Positions 17,430 through 30,971 of a stretch of 64,000 nucleotides of DNA are shown piece by piece. Every line of letters begins with the position of its first letter. Within the stretch, counting starts at the first letter, position 1. Source of the DNA: Luteimonas panaciterrae. Lineage in GTDB: Bacteria; Pseudomonadota; Gammaproteobacteria; Xanthomonadales; Xanthomonadaceae. The translations under genes were made by a program, and so were the position numbers. A model generated the notes under the pieces. It worked only from the letters and a program-made list of their open reading frames with translations, had not been told where the DNA came from and did no database searches. Where the stretch lies: assembly GCF_020511115.1 (NCBI RefSeq), contig NZ_JAJAVH010000011.1:124001-188000 (forward strand), written 5' to 3'.

Positions 17430-18799
17430 GCGCACGAAAGAATGGCGGTGTCTTCGATTTTGATCTGATCGTGATCGGCGGCGGCTCCGGCGGTCTCGCC
17501 GCGGCCTTCCGCGCCAGCGAGCACGGCGCGCGCGTGGCGATGCTGGAACCGGGCGAACTCGGCGGCACCTGCGTCAACGTCGGCTGCGTTCCCAAGAAGG
17601 CGATGTGGCTGGCGGCGCAGCTGTCCGAGCACATCGAGCTGGCGCAGCAGGTGGGGTTCGACGTCGCGCGGCCGCAACTGGACTGGTGCGAATTCGTCGC
17701 CCACCGCCAGCGCTACATCAACAACATCCATGCCAGTTACCGCCGCCGCCTCGACAACAGCGGGATCGTCACGATACAGGCGCGCGGAAAGTTGGCTGAT
17801 GCGCACACCGTGGTCGCCGACGACGGCGCGCGCCTGTCGGCACCGCATGTGGTGATCGCCACCGGTGCGCGCCCGCAGCGGCCACAGATTCCGGGCGCGG
17901 AGCTCGGGCTGGTGTCCGACGATTTCTTCCATCTGGTCGAAGCACCGAAGCGCGTGGCCGTCGTGGGCGGTGGTTACATCGGCGTGGAGTTGTCCGGTGT
18001 CCTGCAGGCACTCGGCAGCAACGTGGAGCTGTTCGTGCGCGGCGAGCGCGTGCTCGGTTATTTCGAGGCCGAACTGGCGACGCGTCTGGAGGAAAACTAT
18101 CGCCAGTCTGGCGTGACCCTGCATCACGGATTTGCACCGGCCGGCGTCGAGCGCGCTGCGGATGGCCGCATCAGGATGACTGCCGGCAGCGGCAAGACGG
18201 CGGAAGGGTTCGATGCCTTGATCTTCGCGACCGGGCGAACGCCGAACAGCGGAAATCTGGGCCTCGAAACCGTCGGTGTCGCGCTTGACGAAGGCGGGCA
18301 CATCCATGTCGACGATTGGCAGAACACCACGGTGGATGGGATCTATGCGATCGGCGACATCACCAACCGCCTCGCGTTGACGCCGGTGGCGATCGCCGCT
18401 TCGCGGCGCCTGATGGATCGTGTATTCGGCGGCAAGACGGAATCGCGGCTGGATTACAGCAACGTGCCGACCGTGGTGTTCGCGCATCCGCCGCTAGGCG
18501 GCGTCGGCTTGACCGAAGCCGAGGCGCGAGCGCGTCACGGTGACGAGGTGCATGCCTATCGCGCCGATTTCCGTACCATGCTGCATGCCCTGGCCGATTC
18601 ACCGCAGCGCAGCCTGTTCAAACTGGTTTGCGTGGGGGCGGAGCGACGCGTGGTCGGCATCCATCTGCTCGGCGATGGTGCCGACGAGATCCTGCAAGGC
18701 TTCGCCGTAGCGCTCAAGCGCGGCATCGTGCTCGACGATCTGCGCGACACGGTGGCGATCCATCCCACCTCGGCGGAAGAAGTAGTACTGATGAAATGA
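17426..18799 (+). CDS. gor: Glutathione-disulfide reductase
   Basis: Predicted 457-residue cytosolic flavoenzyme reducing oxidised glutathione with NADPH. FAD loop GGGSGG (residues 18-23), redox-active disulfide Cys49/Cys54 in GGTCVNVGC, the NADPH loop GGGYIGVELSG followed by VRGER whose arginines fit NADPH rather than NADH preference, and the C-terminal HPTSAEE with catalytic His446 and Glu451. Length is normal for the family. It overlaps the upstream oxidoreductase gene by 4 bases, so it is translated as part of that operon. Confidence 0.92.
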   Translation: MSARKNGGVFDFDLIVIGGGSGGLAAAFRASEHGARVAMLEPGELGGTCVNVGCVPKKAMWLAAQLSEHIELAQQVGFDVARPQLDWCEFVAHRQRYINNIHASYRRRLDNSGIVTIQARGKLADAHTVVADDGARLSAPHVVIATGARPQRPQIPGAELGLVSDDFFHLVEAPKRVAVVGGGYIGVELSGVLQALGSNVELFVRGERVLGYFEAELATRLEENYRQSGVTLHHGFAPAGVERAADGRIRMTAGSGKTAEGFDALIFATGRTPNSGNLGLETVGVALDEGGHIHVDDWQNTTVDGIYAIGDITNRLALTPVAIAASRRLMDRVFGGKTESRLDYSNVPTVVFAHPPLGGVGLTEAEARARHGDEVHAYRADFRTMLHALADSPQRSLFKLVCVGAERRVVGIHLLGDGADEILQGFAVALKRGIVLDDLRDTVAIHPTSAEEVVLMK

Positions 18800-18879
18800 C
18801 GGGATTTCGATTCCGCATCGTGCGATCCGGTTGCAAGTCGGCTGCTGTCCGGCAGCGTTTATCTGGCGAGTTTTGAATC

Positions 18880-19665
18880 ATGACCGACTCCATCTTCCAT
18901 TTGCATCGCGGCACCGCGCCTTTGCTGATCAGCATTCCGCACAATGGCACGCAGGTGCCAGCGGAGATTGCCGCGCGCCTCACCGACAGCGCGCGCCGCG
19001 TGCCCGATACCGATTGGCACGTGGCCGATCTCTATGCGATCGCGCGCGAACGGCTGGGTGCATCGATGATCGTGCCGACGCATTCGCGCTACGTCATCGA
19101 TCTCAATCGCCCCGAGGACGACGTGTCGCTGTATCCCGGCCAGAACACCACCGGTCTGTGCCCGGTGGTGCAGTTCACCGGCGAACCGGTGTATCGCGAA
19201 GGACAAGCGCCTTCGGAAGACGAAGTGCGCGCACGCGTCGAGACGTACTGGCGGCCCTATCACATCGCGCTGCGCGAGGAGCTCGATCGTCTTCTGGCTG
19301 CGCACGGTCGCGTCGTGTTGTGGGAAGCGCATTCGATCCGCAGCGTGGTGCCGTTCCTGTTCGAGGGACGATTGCCCGATCTCAATCTCGGCACCGCCGG
19401 CGGCACGAGTTGTTCGCTGGCGCTGCAGGAACGATTGACGGGGCTGTTGAAGAGTCAGAACGACTACAGCCATATCGTCAACGGCCGCTTCAAGGGCGGT
19501 TACATCACGCGGCATTACGGCAATCCGGCGGCCGGCATTCAAGCCGTGCAGTTGGAACTGGCGCAGCTCAACTACATGGACGAGGACAGTTTCGCCTGGG
19601 CGCCCGAGCGCGCGGAAAAACTTCAGGAACTGATCGGTCGATTGCTGGAAGCCACGCTGGAATGA
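18880..19665 (+). CDS. hutG: N-formylglutamate amidohydrolase
   Basis: Predicted 261-residue cytosolic hydrolase releasing formate and L-glutamate from N-formylglutamate, the last step of one histidine degradation route. Family signatures: LLISIPHNGTQVP near the N-terminus (metal-binding His), DTDWHVADLY, THSRYVIDLNRP and VLWEAHSIRSVVP. No other hut genes are in the window, so it may serve general formylglutamate disposal. It lies 80 bp after gor and 13 bp before the transporter gene. Confidence 0.9.
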   Translation: MTDSIFHLHRGTAPLLISIPHNGTQVPAEIAARLTDSARRVPDTDWHVADLYAIARERLGASMIVPTHSRYVIDLNRPEDDVSLYPGQNTTGLCPVVQFTGEPVYREGQAPSEDEVRARVETYWRPYHIALREELDRLLAAHGRVVLWEAHSIRSVVPFLFEGRLPDLNLGTAGGTSCSLALQERLTGLLKSQNDYSHIVNGRFKGGYITRHYGNPAAGIQAVQLELAQLNYMDEDSFAWAPERAEKLQELIGRLLEATLE

Positions 19666-19678
19666 AGCGGAAGCTGGC

Positions 19679-20662
19679 ATGACCCGGCTGGAGGAGCCTC
19701 AGGCGAACACGGAACAGACGCCGGGCGCACCGATCGTCGAATCTCCGGGTCAGCCCGGCGCGACACCGCCTGTCCCGCACCGCCTCGATGCCGTCGGCAT
19801 GCTGCTGGCGGCGTTCGGTGCCATCGCGTTCTCGGGCAAGGCGATCATCGTCAAGCTCGGTTATCGCTACGGCGTCGACGCGGTGACACTGCTGGCCCTG
19901 CGCATGCTGGTGGCGATGCCGTTCTTTCTGTTGATGGGCGTATGGGCGGCGCGGCGCGTACAGCCATTGTCGGGCGGCGATCGCTGGCGCATCCTGATGC
20001 TGGGGTTCTTCGGCTATTACCTGGCCAGCTTTCTCGATTTCGCCGGACTGGAATACATCACGGCGACGCTGGAACGCCTGATTCTCTATCTCACGCCGAC
20101 CCTGGTGCTGCTGATCGGCGTGGTGATGTCCAAGCGCCGTCCGACGCGATTGCAATTGCTGGCGCTGGCGATCAGCTATGTCGGCGTGCTGCTCGCCTTC
20201 GGTCATGATCTGCAGGCCGGGAACGGCAGCATCGTGCTCGGAAGCGCGCTGGTGTTCGGCAGCGCACTGGCTTACGCGATCTATCTGTTCGGCAGCGGCG
20301 AGATCGTCGCGCGCGTGGGTGCGGTGCGCCTGACCGCGTATGCGAGCGTGGTGGCGAGCGTGCTGTGCATCGTCCAGTTCCTGTTGACGCGACCGCTGGA
20401 AGCGTTGCGGTTGCCGTTCGAGGTTTACTGGCTGTCGCTGCTCAACGGCACCGTCTGCACGGTGTTGCCGGTGCTGGCGGTGATGATGGGTGTGGCGCGG
20501 ATCGGTTCGTCGCTGGCCTCGCAGATCGGCATGATCGGGCCGGTGTCGACGATCGTGCTCAGTCTGTTGATCCTGCACGAGCCGATGGGGCCGTGGCAGG
20601 TGGCCGGGACCGTGCTGGTGATGCTGGGCGTGCTGACGGTGACGCGGGTCCGTTCGACCTGA
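19679..20662 (+). CDS. EamA/DMT family transporter
   Basis: Predicted 327-residue inner-membrane protein with ten hydrophobic helices in two homologous EamA halves. The first half starts near ‘MLLAAFGAIAFSGKAIIVKLGY’ and includes ‘AGLEYITATLERLILYLTPT’; the second half has ‘LASQIGMIGPVSTIVLSLLILHEP’, both hallmark EamA helices. A 35-residue hydrophilic N-terminal tail precedes the first helix. Such proteins export or import metabolites; the substrate is unknown. Only 13 bp separate it from hutG, so it is probably in the same operon; it converges with the DUF1697 gene 9 bp away. Confidence 0.85.
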   Translation: MTRLEEPQANTEQTPGAPIVESPGQPGATPPVPHRLDAVGMLLAAFGAIAFSGKAIIVKLGYRYGVDAVTLLALRMLVAMPFFLLMGVWAARRVQPLSGGDRWRILMLGFFGYYLASFLDFAGLEYITATLERLILYLTPTLVLLIGVVMSKRRPTRLQLLALAISYVGVLLAFGHDLQAGNGSIVLGSALVFGSALAYAIYLFGSGEIVARVGAVRLTAYASVVASVLCIVQFLLTRPLEALRLPFEVYWLSLLNGTVCTVLPVLAVMMGVARIGSSLASQIGMIGPVSTIVLSLLILHEPMGPWQVAGTVLVMLGVLTVTRVRST

Positions 20663-20671
20663 AGCCTGTTC

Positions 20672-21205
20672 TCAGGCCTTGGCGAGCGCTTGCAGCTTGC
20701 AGGCCGTCGCCCAATTGCGTGTGGTGAGGGCATCGCGGAATTTCGCGCCGACCAGGGCATTGGCGACGGTGCTTTCCAGAATCCCGTCCGGGCACCAGAG
20801 ATAGAAAGCATGCAGGCCGAGCGAGCAATAAGTCTTGTCCGTATCGGCGAGGGCACGCAACGGCGCCGGGTCGGCATCGGCAGTCAGGAAGCCGAGCAGC
20901 ATCCGCGAGGGATCGTCCATGCGCGCCACGAACGGATTGCCGGCGATGGCCGCGTCCAGTTCCTGCACGGTCAGCACCAGTACGTTGGCGGTGACGCCGG
21001 TGCGTTCGATCAATGCCGCGGCGATGCGTTTCGCGTTGGCGGCCGGCGCCGTGTGTCCGGCCTCGAATACCGCGTTGCCGCTGTTGAGCAGCGTCCGCAC
21101 CTGCGTGAAACCGAGTGCTTCCAGCAGCGCGCGCAGATCGGCCATGGCGACGCGCTTGGCCTTGCCGACGTTGATGCCGCGGAACAGGGCGACCTGGACC
21201 GCCAA
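20672..21205 (-). CDS. DUF1697 family protein
   Basis: Predicted 177-residue cytosolic protein. It has the DUF1697 signature at the N-terminus (VALFRGINVGKAKRVAMADL) and the ‘VRTLLNSGNAVF’ strand. No biochemical role is established for the family. The start is TTG at 21205, one base after the parE stop; a perfect GGAGGT lies 5 bases upstream, which decides the start and shows that it is translated from the parE transcript. Confidence 0.88.
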   Translation of the reverse strand: MAVQVALFRGINVGKAKRVAMADLRALLEALGFTQVRTLLNSGNAVFEAGHTAPAANAKRIAAALIERTGVTANVLVLTVQELDAAIAGNPFVARMDDPSRMLLGFLTADADPAPLRALADTDKTYCSLGLHAFYLWCPDGILESTVANALVGAKFRDALTTRNWATACKLQALAKA

Positions 21206-21206
21206 C

Positions 21207-23096
21207 TCAGACCTCCAGCGTCGCCAGATCGCCCTTCGTTTCCAGCCAGGTCTTGCGGTCGCCGGCGCGCTTCTTGGCGAGCAGCATGTCCATCAGCGAG
21301 CGCGTTTCCGCATCGTCGTCGACGGTGAGTTGCACCAGGCGGCGCGTATCCGGATGGATCGTGGATTCGCGCAGCTGCAGGGGATTCATTTCGCCGAGCC
21401 CCTTGAAGCGGGTGACGTTGACGGCGCCCTTGAGCTTCTCGCGTTCGATGCGTTCCAGCAGCAGGCGCTTTTCTTCCTCGTCGAGCGCGTAGAACACCTG
21501 CTTGCCCACATCGACGCGGAACAGCGGCGGCATCGCCACGAAGACGTGGCCGGCCGCGACCAGCGCCGGGAAGTGGCGCAGGAACAACGCGGTGAGCAGC
21601 GTGGCGATGTGCAGGCCGTCGGAGTCGGCATCGGCGAGGATCACGACCTTGCCGTAGCGCAGGCCGGAGATATCGTCCTTGCCGGGATCGCAGCCGATTG
21701 CCACGGCGAGGTCGTGCACTTCGGTCGATGCCAGCACGCCCCCGGAGGCGACTTCCCAGGTGTTGAGGATCTTGCCGCGCAACGGCAGGATCGCCTGGAA
21801 ATCCTTGTCGCGCGCCTGCTTGGCCGAGCCGCCGGCCGAATCGCCTTCCACCAGGAAGAGTTCCGTGCGCGAGAGATCCTGCGAGATGCAGTCGGCGAGT
21901 TTGCCGGGCAGGGCGGGGCCTTGCGTAACCTTCTTGCGGACGATCTGTTTCTCGGTCTTCAGGCGCGCGCTGGCGCGCTCGATGGCGAGCTGGGCGATGC
22001 GCTCTCCCAGATCGGTGTGCTGGTTCAGCCACAGCGAGAAGGCGTCATGCGCGGCGCTTTCGACGAAACCGGCAGCCTGGCGCGAGGACAGGCGCTCCTT
22101 GGTCTGGCCGCTGAACTGCGGGTCGGTCATCTTCACGCTGAGCACGAAGGCAACGCGGTCCCACACGTCCTCGGGCGCGAGCTTGATGCCGCGCGGCAGC
22201 AGGTTGCGGAAGTCGCAGAACTCGCGCAGCGCGTCGGTGAAGCCGGTGCGCAGGCCGTTGACGTGGGTGCCGTGCTGCGCGGTCGGGATCAGGTTGACGT
22301 AGCTTTCCTGCACCAGATCGCCTTCCGGCACCCAGGCCACGGCCCAGTCGGCGATTTCGGTGTCCTTTTTCTGTCCGCCGACGAACAGGTCCGCCGGCAA
22401 CAGTTCGCGATCGACCAGCTCCCCCTTCAGGTAATCGCGCAGGCCGTCCTCGTAATACCACTCCTCGCGTTCCTTGGTGGCCTCGTCGTACAGCTTGACG
22501 GTGAGGCCAGGGCACAGCACGGCTTTTGCACGCAGCAGATGCTTGAGCGCGCGCAGGCCGAACTTAGGCGTGTCGAAATATTTTGGATCGGGCCAGAAGT
22601 GCAGGCGAGTGCCGGTGTTCTTCTTGCCGACGGTGCCGACGATTTCCAGCTTGGAAGCGCGGTCGCCGTCCTTGAACGACATCTTGTATTCGTTGCCGTC
22701 ACGCTTGATGTACACGTCCACGCGCTTGGACAGCGCGTTCACCACGCTCACGCCGACGCCGTGCAGGCCGCCGCTGAAGGTGTAGTTCTTGTTGCTGAAC
22801 TTGCCGCCGGCGTGCAGGCGGGTGAGGATCAGCTCGACGCCGGGAATCTTTTCTTCCGGATGGATGTCCACCGGCATGCCGCGACCGTCGTCGGAGACCT
22901 CGCAGCTGCCGTCGGCGAACACGGTGACCTCGATCTCGCGGGCGTGCCCGGCCAGCGCCTCGTCGACGGCGTTGTCGACGACTTCCTGGGCCAGATGGTT
23001 GGGGCGCGCCGTGTCGGTGTACATGCCGGGGCGGCGTTTGACCGGATCCAGCCCGGACAGGACTTCGATGTCTGCGGCGTTGTAGCGTGAACTCAT
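21207..23096 (-). CDS. parE: DNA topoisomerase IV subunit B
   Basis: Predicted 629-residue ATPase subunit of topoisomerase IV, which decatenates daughter chromosomes. GHKL ATPase domain at the N-terminus (EVVDNAVDEALAGH, DDGRGMPV, GLHGVGVSVVNALS), the transducer Lys in QTKERLSS, and the Toprim motif EGDSAGGSAKQ near residue 417 with the acidic pair DADSDG. The GLHGVG loop and length match ParE rather than the longer GyrB. The partner parC is not in the window. DUF1697 is coupled downstream. Confidence 0.95.
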   Translation of the reverse strand: MSSRYNAADIEVLSGLDPVKRRPGMYTDTARPNHLAQEVVDNAVDEALAGHAREIEVTVFADGSCEVSDDGRGMPVDIHPEEKIPGVELILTRLHAGGKFSNKNYTFSGGLHGVGVSVVNALSKRVDVYIKRDGNEYKMSFKDGDRASKLEIVGTVGKKNTGTRLHFWPDPKYFDTPKFGLRALKHLLRAKAVLCPGLTVKLYDEATKEREEWYYEDGLRDYLKGELVDRELLPADLFVGGQKKDTEIADWAVAWVPEGDLVQESYVNLIPTAQHGTHVNGLRTGFTDALREFCDFRNLLPRGIKLAPEDVWDRVAFVLSVKMTDPQFSGQTKERLSSRQAAGFVESAAHDAFSLWLNQHTDLGERIAQLAIERASARLKTEKQIVRKKVTQGPALPGKLADCISQDLSRTELFLVEGDSAGGSAKQARDKDFQAILPLRGKILNTWEVASGGVLASTEVHDLAVAIGCDPGKDDISGLRYGKVVILADADSDGLHIATLLTALFLRHFPALVAAGHVFVAMPPLFRVDVGKQVFYALDEEEKRLLLERIEREKLKGAVNVTRFKGLGEMNPLQLRESTIHPDTRRLVQLTVDDDAETRSLMDMLLAKKRAGDRKTWLETKGDLATLEV

Positions 23097-23304
23097 TTAC
23101 GGATTGAGACAGGTTTGTGAGGCGGCGCATAGCTTAGGCGATGTCGTCGCCGGCCGTCGTAGTGCGATCGGTCGTCGTGGGATCGAGCGGACGGGATTCA
23201 GTGTGCCGTGACTCGTTCAGCCGCGAGCCGATCCGGACGGGGTAGGGTGGGCGCGTCGCAAAAGGGGCTCCCCATTTCCCGATCCGCGACTACAGGAGAA
23301 CTCC

Positions 23305-23556
23305 ATGACCCATCGCAAAATCCTGCTGACCGCCGCCATCGCCGCTGCATTCGCGGCTCCGATCGCGTTCGCGCAGCCGCAGGACGCCGCCGACCAGGCC
23401 GCCAAGGCCGAACAGGCGAAGAAGTCCGCCGAGGCCGCGGAAGCCAAGGCCCGCGAAGCCGAGCAGAAAGCGAAGGACGCCGAACGCAAGGCCGCCAAGG
23501 CGCAGGCCGCGCAGCCGGAGGAAGAGGAAGAAGAGGAACGCAAGAAGCCGTTCTGA
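23305..23556 (+). CDS. Small exported Ala/Glu/Lys-rich protein
   Basis: Predicted 83-residue exported protein. A signal peptide (AAIAAAFAAPIAFA) is followed by about 45 residues of Ala/Lys/Glu heptad-like sequence that should form a single charged helix or coiled coil, then an acidic run and a basic end (RKKPF). Low-complexity composition prevents family assignment. A Shine-Dalgarno-like AGGAGA precedes the ATG and a strong terminator follows, which supports a real gene. Confidence 0.65.
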   Translation: MTHRKILLTAAIAAAFAAPIAFAQPQDAADQAAKAEQAKKSAEAAEAKAREAEQKAKDAERKAAKAQAAQPEEEEEEERKKPF

Positions 23557-23597
23557 TCACCTTCCCGTCCTTCCGTCACATTTCGCTGTTCTGATCC

Positions 23598-23630
23598 GAA
23601 TGCCCCGGCCGGCCTGGCCGGGGCATTTTC
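23598..23630 (+). terminator. Rho-independent terminator
   Basis: A 12-bp stem (AATGCCCCGGCC with GGCCGGGGCATT) followed by TTTTC, 43 bases after the small Ala-rich gene. Confidence 0.88.
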
Positions 23631-23728
23631 GTGATTGCGGAGGTCACGCAAGGCCAGTATCGTGACCACAGAGCCGACAGGGCGGCATCTCGCTCCGTTC
23701 GCGTCAACCTTTTCATGGAGTGAATGCG

Positions 23729-24190
23729 ATGAACCGTTCGATCGCTTTTGTCAGTGTTTCCTTGGCTCTTTCCGTTCTGGGCATGTCGCAGGCCGCCGCG
23801 CAGAGCCTGCCCCCGCAATTGCAGATGGATTCCCAGCGCGCCGGCGTGGCGAGCGAGGGGTATCAGCAGGGCATGACCGATTCGGAACGTTACGAGGATC
23901 GTGCCTCGATCCAGGCCGAGAAGATGAAGGAACAGCAGGCAAGCATGGCGGCGGCCTACGGCCAAGGCGGCGGCCCGGGCTATCCCGGCGGTGCCGATGA
24001 TGGTTATGACGGCCGCGAGACGTACGGCACCACCGTGGGCAGGGCGGCGGCCGTCGACCTCGTCAACGCGGCGGCGGGAATCGCCAATCGCGCGATCCTG
24101 ACCCGTGGAGACAACCGTGGCGCGGATCTTTATGTCGACCAGGACGGCATGATCCGGAACCGGGAACGGAACGAGAACGGCAGCCGGTGA
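23729..24190 (+). CDS. Small exported protein, unknown function
   Basis: Predicted 153-residue exported protein. Signal peptide ends at ‘SQAAA’, then a Gln/Met/Glu-rich stretch, a Gly/Tyr-rich linker (GQGGGPGYPGGADDGYDG) and a C-terminal part with ‘AAAVDLVNAAAGIANRAIL’. ATG 23729 has GGAG 8 bases upstream; an in-frame GTG nine bases earlier overlaps that site and is unlikely. No family recognised. It is followed by a long perfect hairpin. Confidence 0.65.
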   Translation: MNRSIAFVSVSLALSVLGMSQAAAQSLPPQLQMDSQRAGVASEGYQQGMTDSERYEDRASIQAEKMKEQQASMAAAYGQGGGPGYPGGADDGYDGRETYGTTVGRAAAVDLVNAAAGIANRAILTRGDNRGADLYVDQDGMIRNRERNENGSR

Positions 24191-24546
24191 TTCTTTGAAA
24201 CCTGCCGCTGCATCAGCGGCAGGTTTCGGATGAAAGACATTCGATCGAGCGTCGCTCGATTCTGCAACCTGAAGCGCAGCTTTCAACGATATCGCGCTGC
24301 CTACATGGTTCGATTTCCAGATGCAGCCATTCTGGCTGTCTGACATCTAAGTCGTTCATCAGCGCTTTCCTGCGCATCGAGCCGCCGATTGGCGGCTTTC
24401 CTTTTGCCGCACCGGATCGAAAGTGAATGAAGCGGCCGTTCATTCACCCGCGATACGACACCGGCTGCGTAGCGTGCGCCGCGTTGTCGAACAGCTGCCT
24501 TGCGGCTTCGCAACATTTCCCTTCGCATTCGCAGGAGATGGTACGA
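24191..24546. other. Intergenic region with two hairpins
   Basis: A 356-bp stretch. A 14-bp perfect hairpin (24197-24210 with 24214-24227) follows the exported-protein gene. A second hairpin, AGCCGCC/GGCGGCT at 24380-24397, is followed by TTTCCTTTT and looks like a rho-independent terminator although no gene of the same strand ends just before it. The 150 bases between the hairpins could encode a small RNA, but I cannot show a promoter. Confidence 0.45.
24380..24405 (+). terminator. Orphan terminator-like hairpin
   Basis: A 7-bp stem with GATT loop followed by a U-rich tract, more than 180 bases after the previous stop codon and beyond a first strong hairpin. Confidence 0.5.
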
Positions 24547-27037
<2,491 letters not shown>

Positions 27038-27111
27038 ACCAGGGCGATCGACAACGACCCAATGCCAGCGGCGGCCTGCGCGGGCGGACTATCTCGTAAA
27101 GGACACCGACC

Positions 27112-27492
27112 GTGCATCACTCGCGCCTTTGCTCCATCCAGATCGATTGCAATGCCTCCGATGTCGACGAGGCGGCGCGGTTCTGGGCCGGCGCATTGGG
27201 CTTCCCCGTCGATCTCGATCACCCGGGCAGCCGCGCGAACTATCGCCAGCTGACCACCCCGGCCGGCGAACCGATGGTGCAGATCCAATTGGTGAACCAC
27301 GAAAGCCGCGTGCACCTGGATATCGAAACCGACGATCTTCCTGCCGAAGTCGCGCGTCTGGAAAAGCTCGGTGCTACGGTACACAAACACCTGGAACGCT
27401 GGACCGTGATGCAGGCGCCGACCGGCCAGCGCTTCTGCGTCGTGCGTGTGCAGCGCGCCGGATTCTCACAGAACGCCAATCGTTGGAGCTGA
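27112..27492 (+). CDS. VOC family protein (glyoxalase-like)
   Basis: Predicted 126-residue single VOC-fold protein. The ‘CSIQIDCNASDVDEAARFWAGALGFPV’ opening and ‘VHLDIETDDLPAEVARLEKLGA’ are typical of the glyoxalase/bleomycin resistance superfamily. GTG at 27112 is the start, with AAAGGA 8 bases before it. Two such domains or a dimer are normally needed for a metal site. Substrate unknown. It sits between pyrG and kdsA, 9 bp before the latter. Confidence 0.8.
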   Translation: MHHSRLCSIQIDCNASDVDEAARFWAGALGFPVDLDHPGSRANYRQLTTPAGEPMVQIQLVNHESRVHLDIETDDLPAEVARLEKLGATVHKHLERWTVMQAPTGQRFCVVRVQRAGFSQNANRWS

Positions 27493-27501
27493 TTTCATCC
27501 T

Positions 27502-28335
27502 ATGAACCTTTGTGGCTTTGAAGTCGGTCTCGACCAGCCGTTCTTTCTCATCGCCGGCCCGTGCGTGGTCGAGTCCGAGCAGTTGCAGCTCGACGTCGCC
27601 GGACAGCTGAAGGAGATCACCTCCCAGCTCGGCATCAATTTCATCTTCAAGTCGAGCTTCGACAAGGCCAACCGCACCTCCGGCAGCAGCTTCCGCGGCC
27701 CCGGCATGGAGGAAGGCCTGCGCGTGCTCGCCGAGGTGAAGCGCCAGATCGGCGTGCCGGTGCTTACCGACGTGCACGAATACACGCCGATGGATGAAGT
27801 CGCCGCGGTCGTCGATGTGCTGCAGACGCCGGCCTTCCTCGTGCGCCAGACCGATTTCATCAAGAAGGTCTGCTCGGCGGGCAAGCCGGTGAACATCAAG
27901 AAGGGCCAGTTCCTCTCGCCGTGGGACATGAAGCCGGTGGTGGAGAAGGCCAAATCGACAGGCAACCAGGACATCCTGGTGTGCGAGCGCGGCGCCAGCT
28001 TCGGCTACAACAACCTCGTCAGCGACATGCGCTCGCTGAGCGTGATGCGCGATACCGGCTGCCCCGTCGTGTTCGACGCCACCCATTCGGTGCAATTGCC
28101 CGGCGGGCAGGGTACCTCCAGCGGCGGCCAGCGCGAGTTCGTGCCGGTGCTGTCGCGCGCCGCGGTCGCGGTGGGCGTGGCCGGTGTGTTCATGGAGACG
28201 CACCCCAGGCCGGAAGAGGCGCTGAGCGACGGGCCGAATGCCTGGCCGTTGCCGAAGATGCGCGCGCTGTTGGAGACGCTGTTGGAATTGGACCGCGCCA
28301 GCAAACGCAGTGGGTTCCTCGAAGCATCACTTTGA
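27502..28335 (+). CDS. kdsA: 3-deoxy-8-phosphooctulonate (KDO8P) synthase
   Basis: Predicted 277-residue cytosolic enzyme condensing arabinose 5-phosphate and phosphoenolpyruvate, first committed step of the KDO part of lipopolysaccharide. Signatures: [27 protein letters not shown] and [12 protein letters not shown]. The expected Asn of the metal-independent class appears in ‘[11 protein letters not shown]’, where metal-dependent KdsA enzymes have Cys at the equivalent N-terminal site; here ‘AGPCVVES’ keeps Cys, so the class should be checked by alignment. Normal length. Confidence 0.95.
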   Translation: MNLCGFEVGLDQPFFLIAGPCVVESEQLQLDVAGQLKEITSQLGINFIFKSSFDKANRTSGSSFRGPGMEEGLRVLAEVKRQIGVPVLTDVHEYTPMDEVAAVVDVLQTPAFLVRQTDFIKKVCSAGKPVNIKKGQFLSPWDMKPVVEKAKSTGNQDILVCERGASFGYNNLVSDMRSLSVMRDTGCPVVFDATHSVQLPGGQGTSSGGQREFVPVLSRAAVAVGVAGVFMETHPRPEEALSDGPNAWPLPKMRALLETLLELDRASKRSGFLEASL

Positions 28336-28346
28336 CGGAGTCGACG

Positions 28347-29929
<1,583 letters not shown>

Positions 29930-29935
29930 CGGCGG

Positions 29936-30271
29936 ATGCGGGCGCTGCGTATCGTCGCATTGCTGCTGGTGCTGCTGCTGGCATGGCTGCAGTACCGCCT
30001 CTGGTTCGGCCATGGCGGCGCGGGTGACGTTGCGGATCTGCAGAAGCAGGTGCAGCAGCAGGAACGCGACAACAGCGGTCTGCAGCAACGCAACGACGCA
30101 TTGGCGGCGGAAGTGAAGGACCTCAAGAGCGCCGACGGCGGTGCCGCGGTCGAGGAGCGCGCGCGCAGCGAGCTCGGCATGATCAAGCCGGGCGAGACTT
30201 TCTACCGCATCGTCGAGCAGCGTCCGCAGCAACCACCACAGGACGCGCCGACGCAGGAGGCCAAGCCATGA
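29936..30271 (+). CDS. ftsB: Cell division protein FtsB
   Basis: Predicted 111-residue bitopic inner-membrane protein of the divisome FtsQLB complex. A transmembrane helix (residues 3-20) is followed by a periplasmic coiled coil ([20 protein letters not shown], about 33-68) and the conserved ‘[21 protein letters not shown]’ segment. The family place, directly after eno and overlapping ispD by 4 bases, supports the call. A Pro/Gln-rich C-terminal tail is longer than in E. coli. Confidence 0.92.
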   Translation: MRALRIVALLLVLLLAWLQYRLWFGHGGAGDVADLQKQVQQQERDNSGLQQRNDALAAEVKDLKSADGGAAVEERARSELGMIKPGETFYRIVEQRPQQPPQDAPTQEAKP

Positions 30272-30954
30272 CCTGGGCGGTCGTGCCCGCCGCGGGCAGC
30301 GGCAGCCGTTTCGGCGGCGACATGCCGAAGCAATATCTCACTGTCGCCGGCAGAACGTTGCTGGCACATACGTTGCAGGCTTTGCTGGCGCATCCGAATG
30401 TCGAGGGCGCGGTCGTGGTGCTGGCCGACGGCGATCTGCACTGGTCGGGCTGGTCTTCGTTCGAGGGCAAGCCGTTGCTCACCTGCATCGGCGGACAGGC
30501 GCGCGCGGATTCGGTGCTGGCGGGTCTCGCCGCGCTGCCGGATTCGGTGCGCATGGACGATTTCGTGCTGGTGCACGATGCCGCGCGGCCGAACCTGCAG
30601 CTGGCCGATCTCGATCAGCTGCTCGAACGCGGCCGCAACGATCCGGTCGGCGCGATCCTGGCTTCGCCCGTGCGCGACACGCTCAAGCGCGCGGGTGACG
30701 ACGGCGGCATCGATCGCACCGAGCCGCGCGAACGATTGTGGCGCGCGCTGACCCCGCAACTGTTCCGGCGCCTGCAGCTCACGCGCGCGCTCGAAGGCGC
30801 GCGCGATGCCGGCGTGAACGTGACCGACGAATCGATGGCGATGGAGCGGCAGGGCCTGCGTCCGTTGCTGGTCGAAGGCGCCGAGGATAATTTCAAGATC
30901 ACGACACCGGCCGATCTGGCGCGGTTCGAATTCATCCTCTCCCAGCGATCCTGA
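30268..30954 (+). CDS. ispD: 2-C-methyl-D-erythritol 4-phosphate cytidylyltransferase
   Basis: Predicted 228-residue enzyme of the MEP isoprenoid pathway transferring CMP to methylerythritol phosphate. The nucleotide-binding loop [20 protein letters not shown], ‘[11 protein letters not shown]’ and the C-terminal ‘[11 protein letters not shown]’/‘[11 protein letters not shown]’ are all present. Overlaps ftsB by 4 bases, ispF follows after 17 bp. Confidence 0.95.
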   Translation: MTWAVVPAAGSGSRFGGDMPKQYLTVAGRTLLAHTLQALLAHPNVEGAVVVLADGDLHWSGWSSFEGKPLLTCIGGQARADSVLAGLAALPDSVRMDDFVLVHDAARPNLQLADLDQLLERGRNDPVGAILASPVRDTLKRAGDDGGIDRTEPRERLWRALTPQLFRRLQLTRALEGARDAGVNVTDESMAMERQGLRPLLVEGAEDNFKITTPADLARFEFILSQRS

Positions 30955-30971
30955 GAAGCACAGTCACGACG

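Noticed and set aside
24427..24546. N-terminal extension of the Ala/Gly-rich protein by 40 residues
   Set aside because: The extension would hide the signal peptide and has no ribosome site; ATG 24547 has AGGAG and starts the signal peptide.
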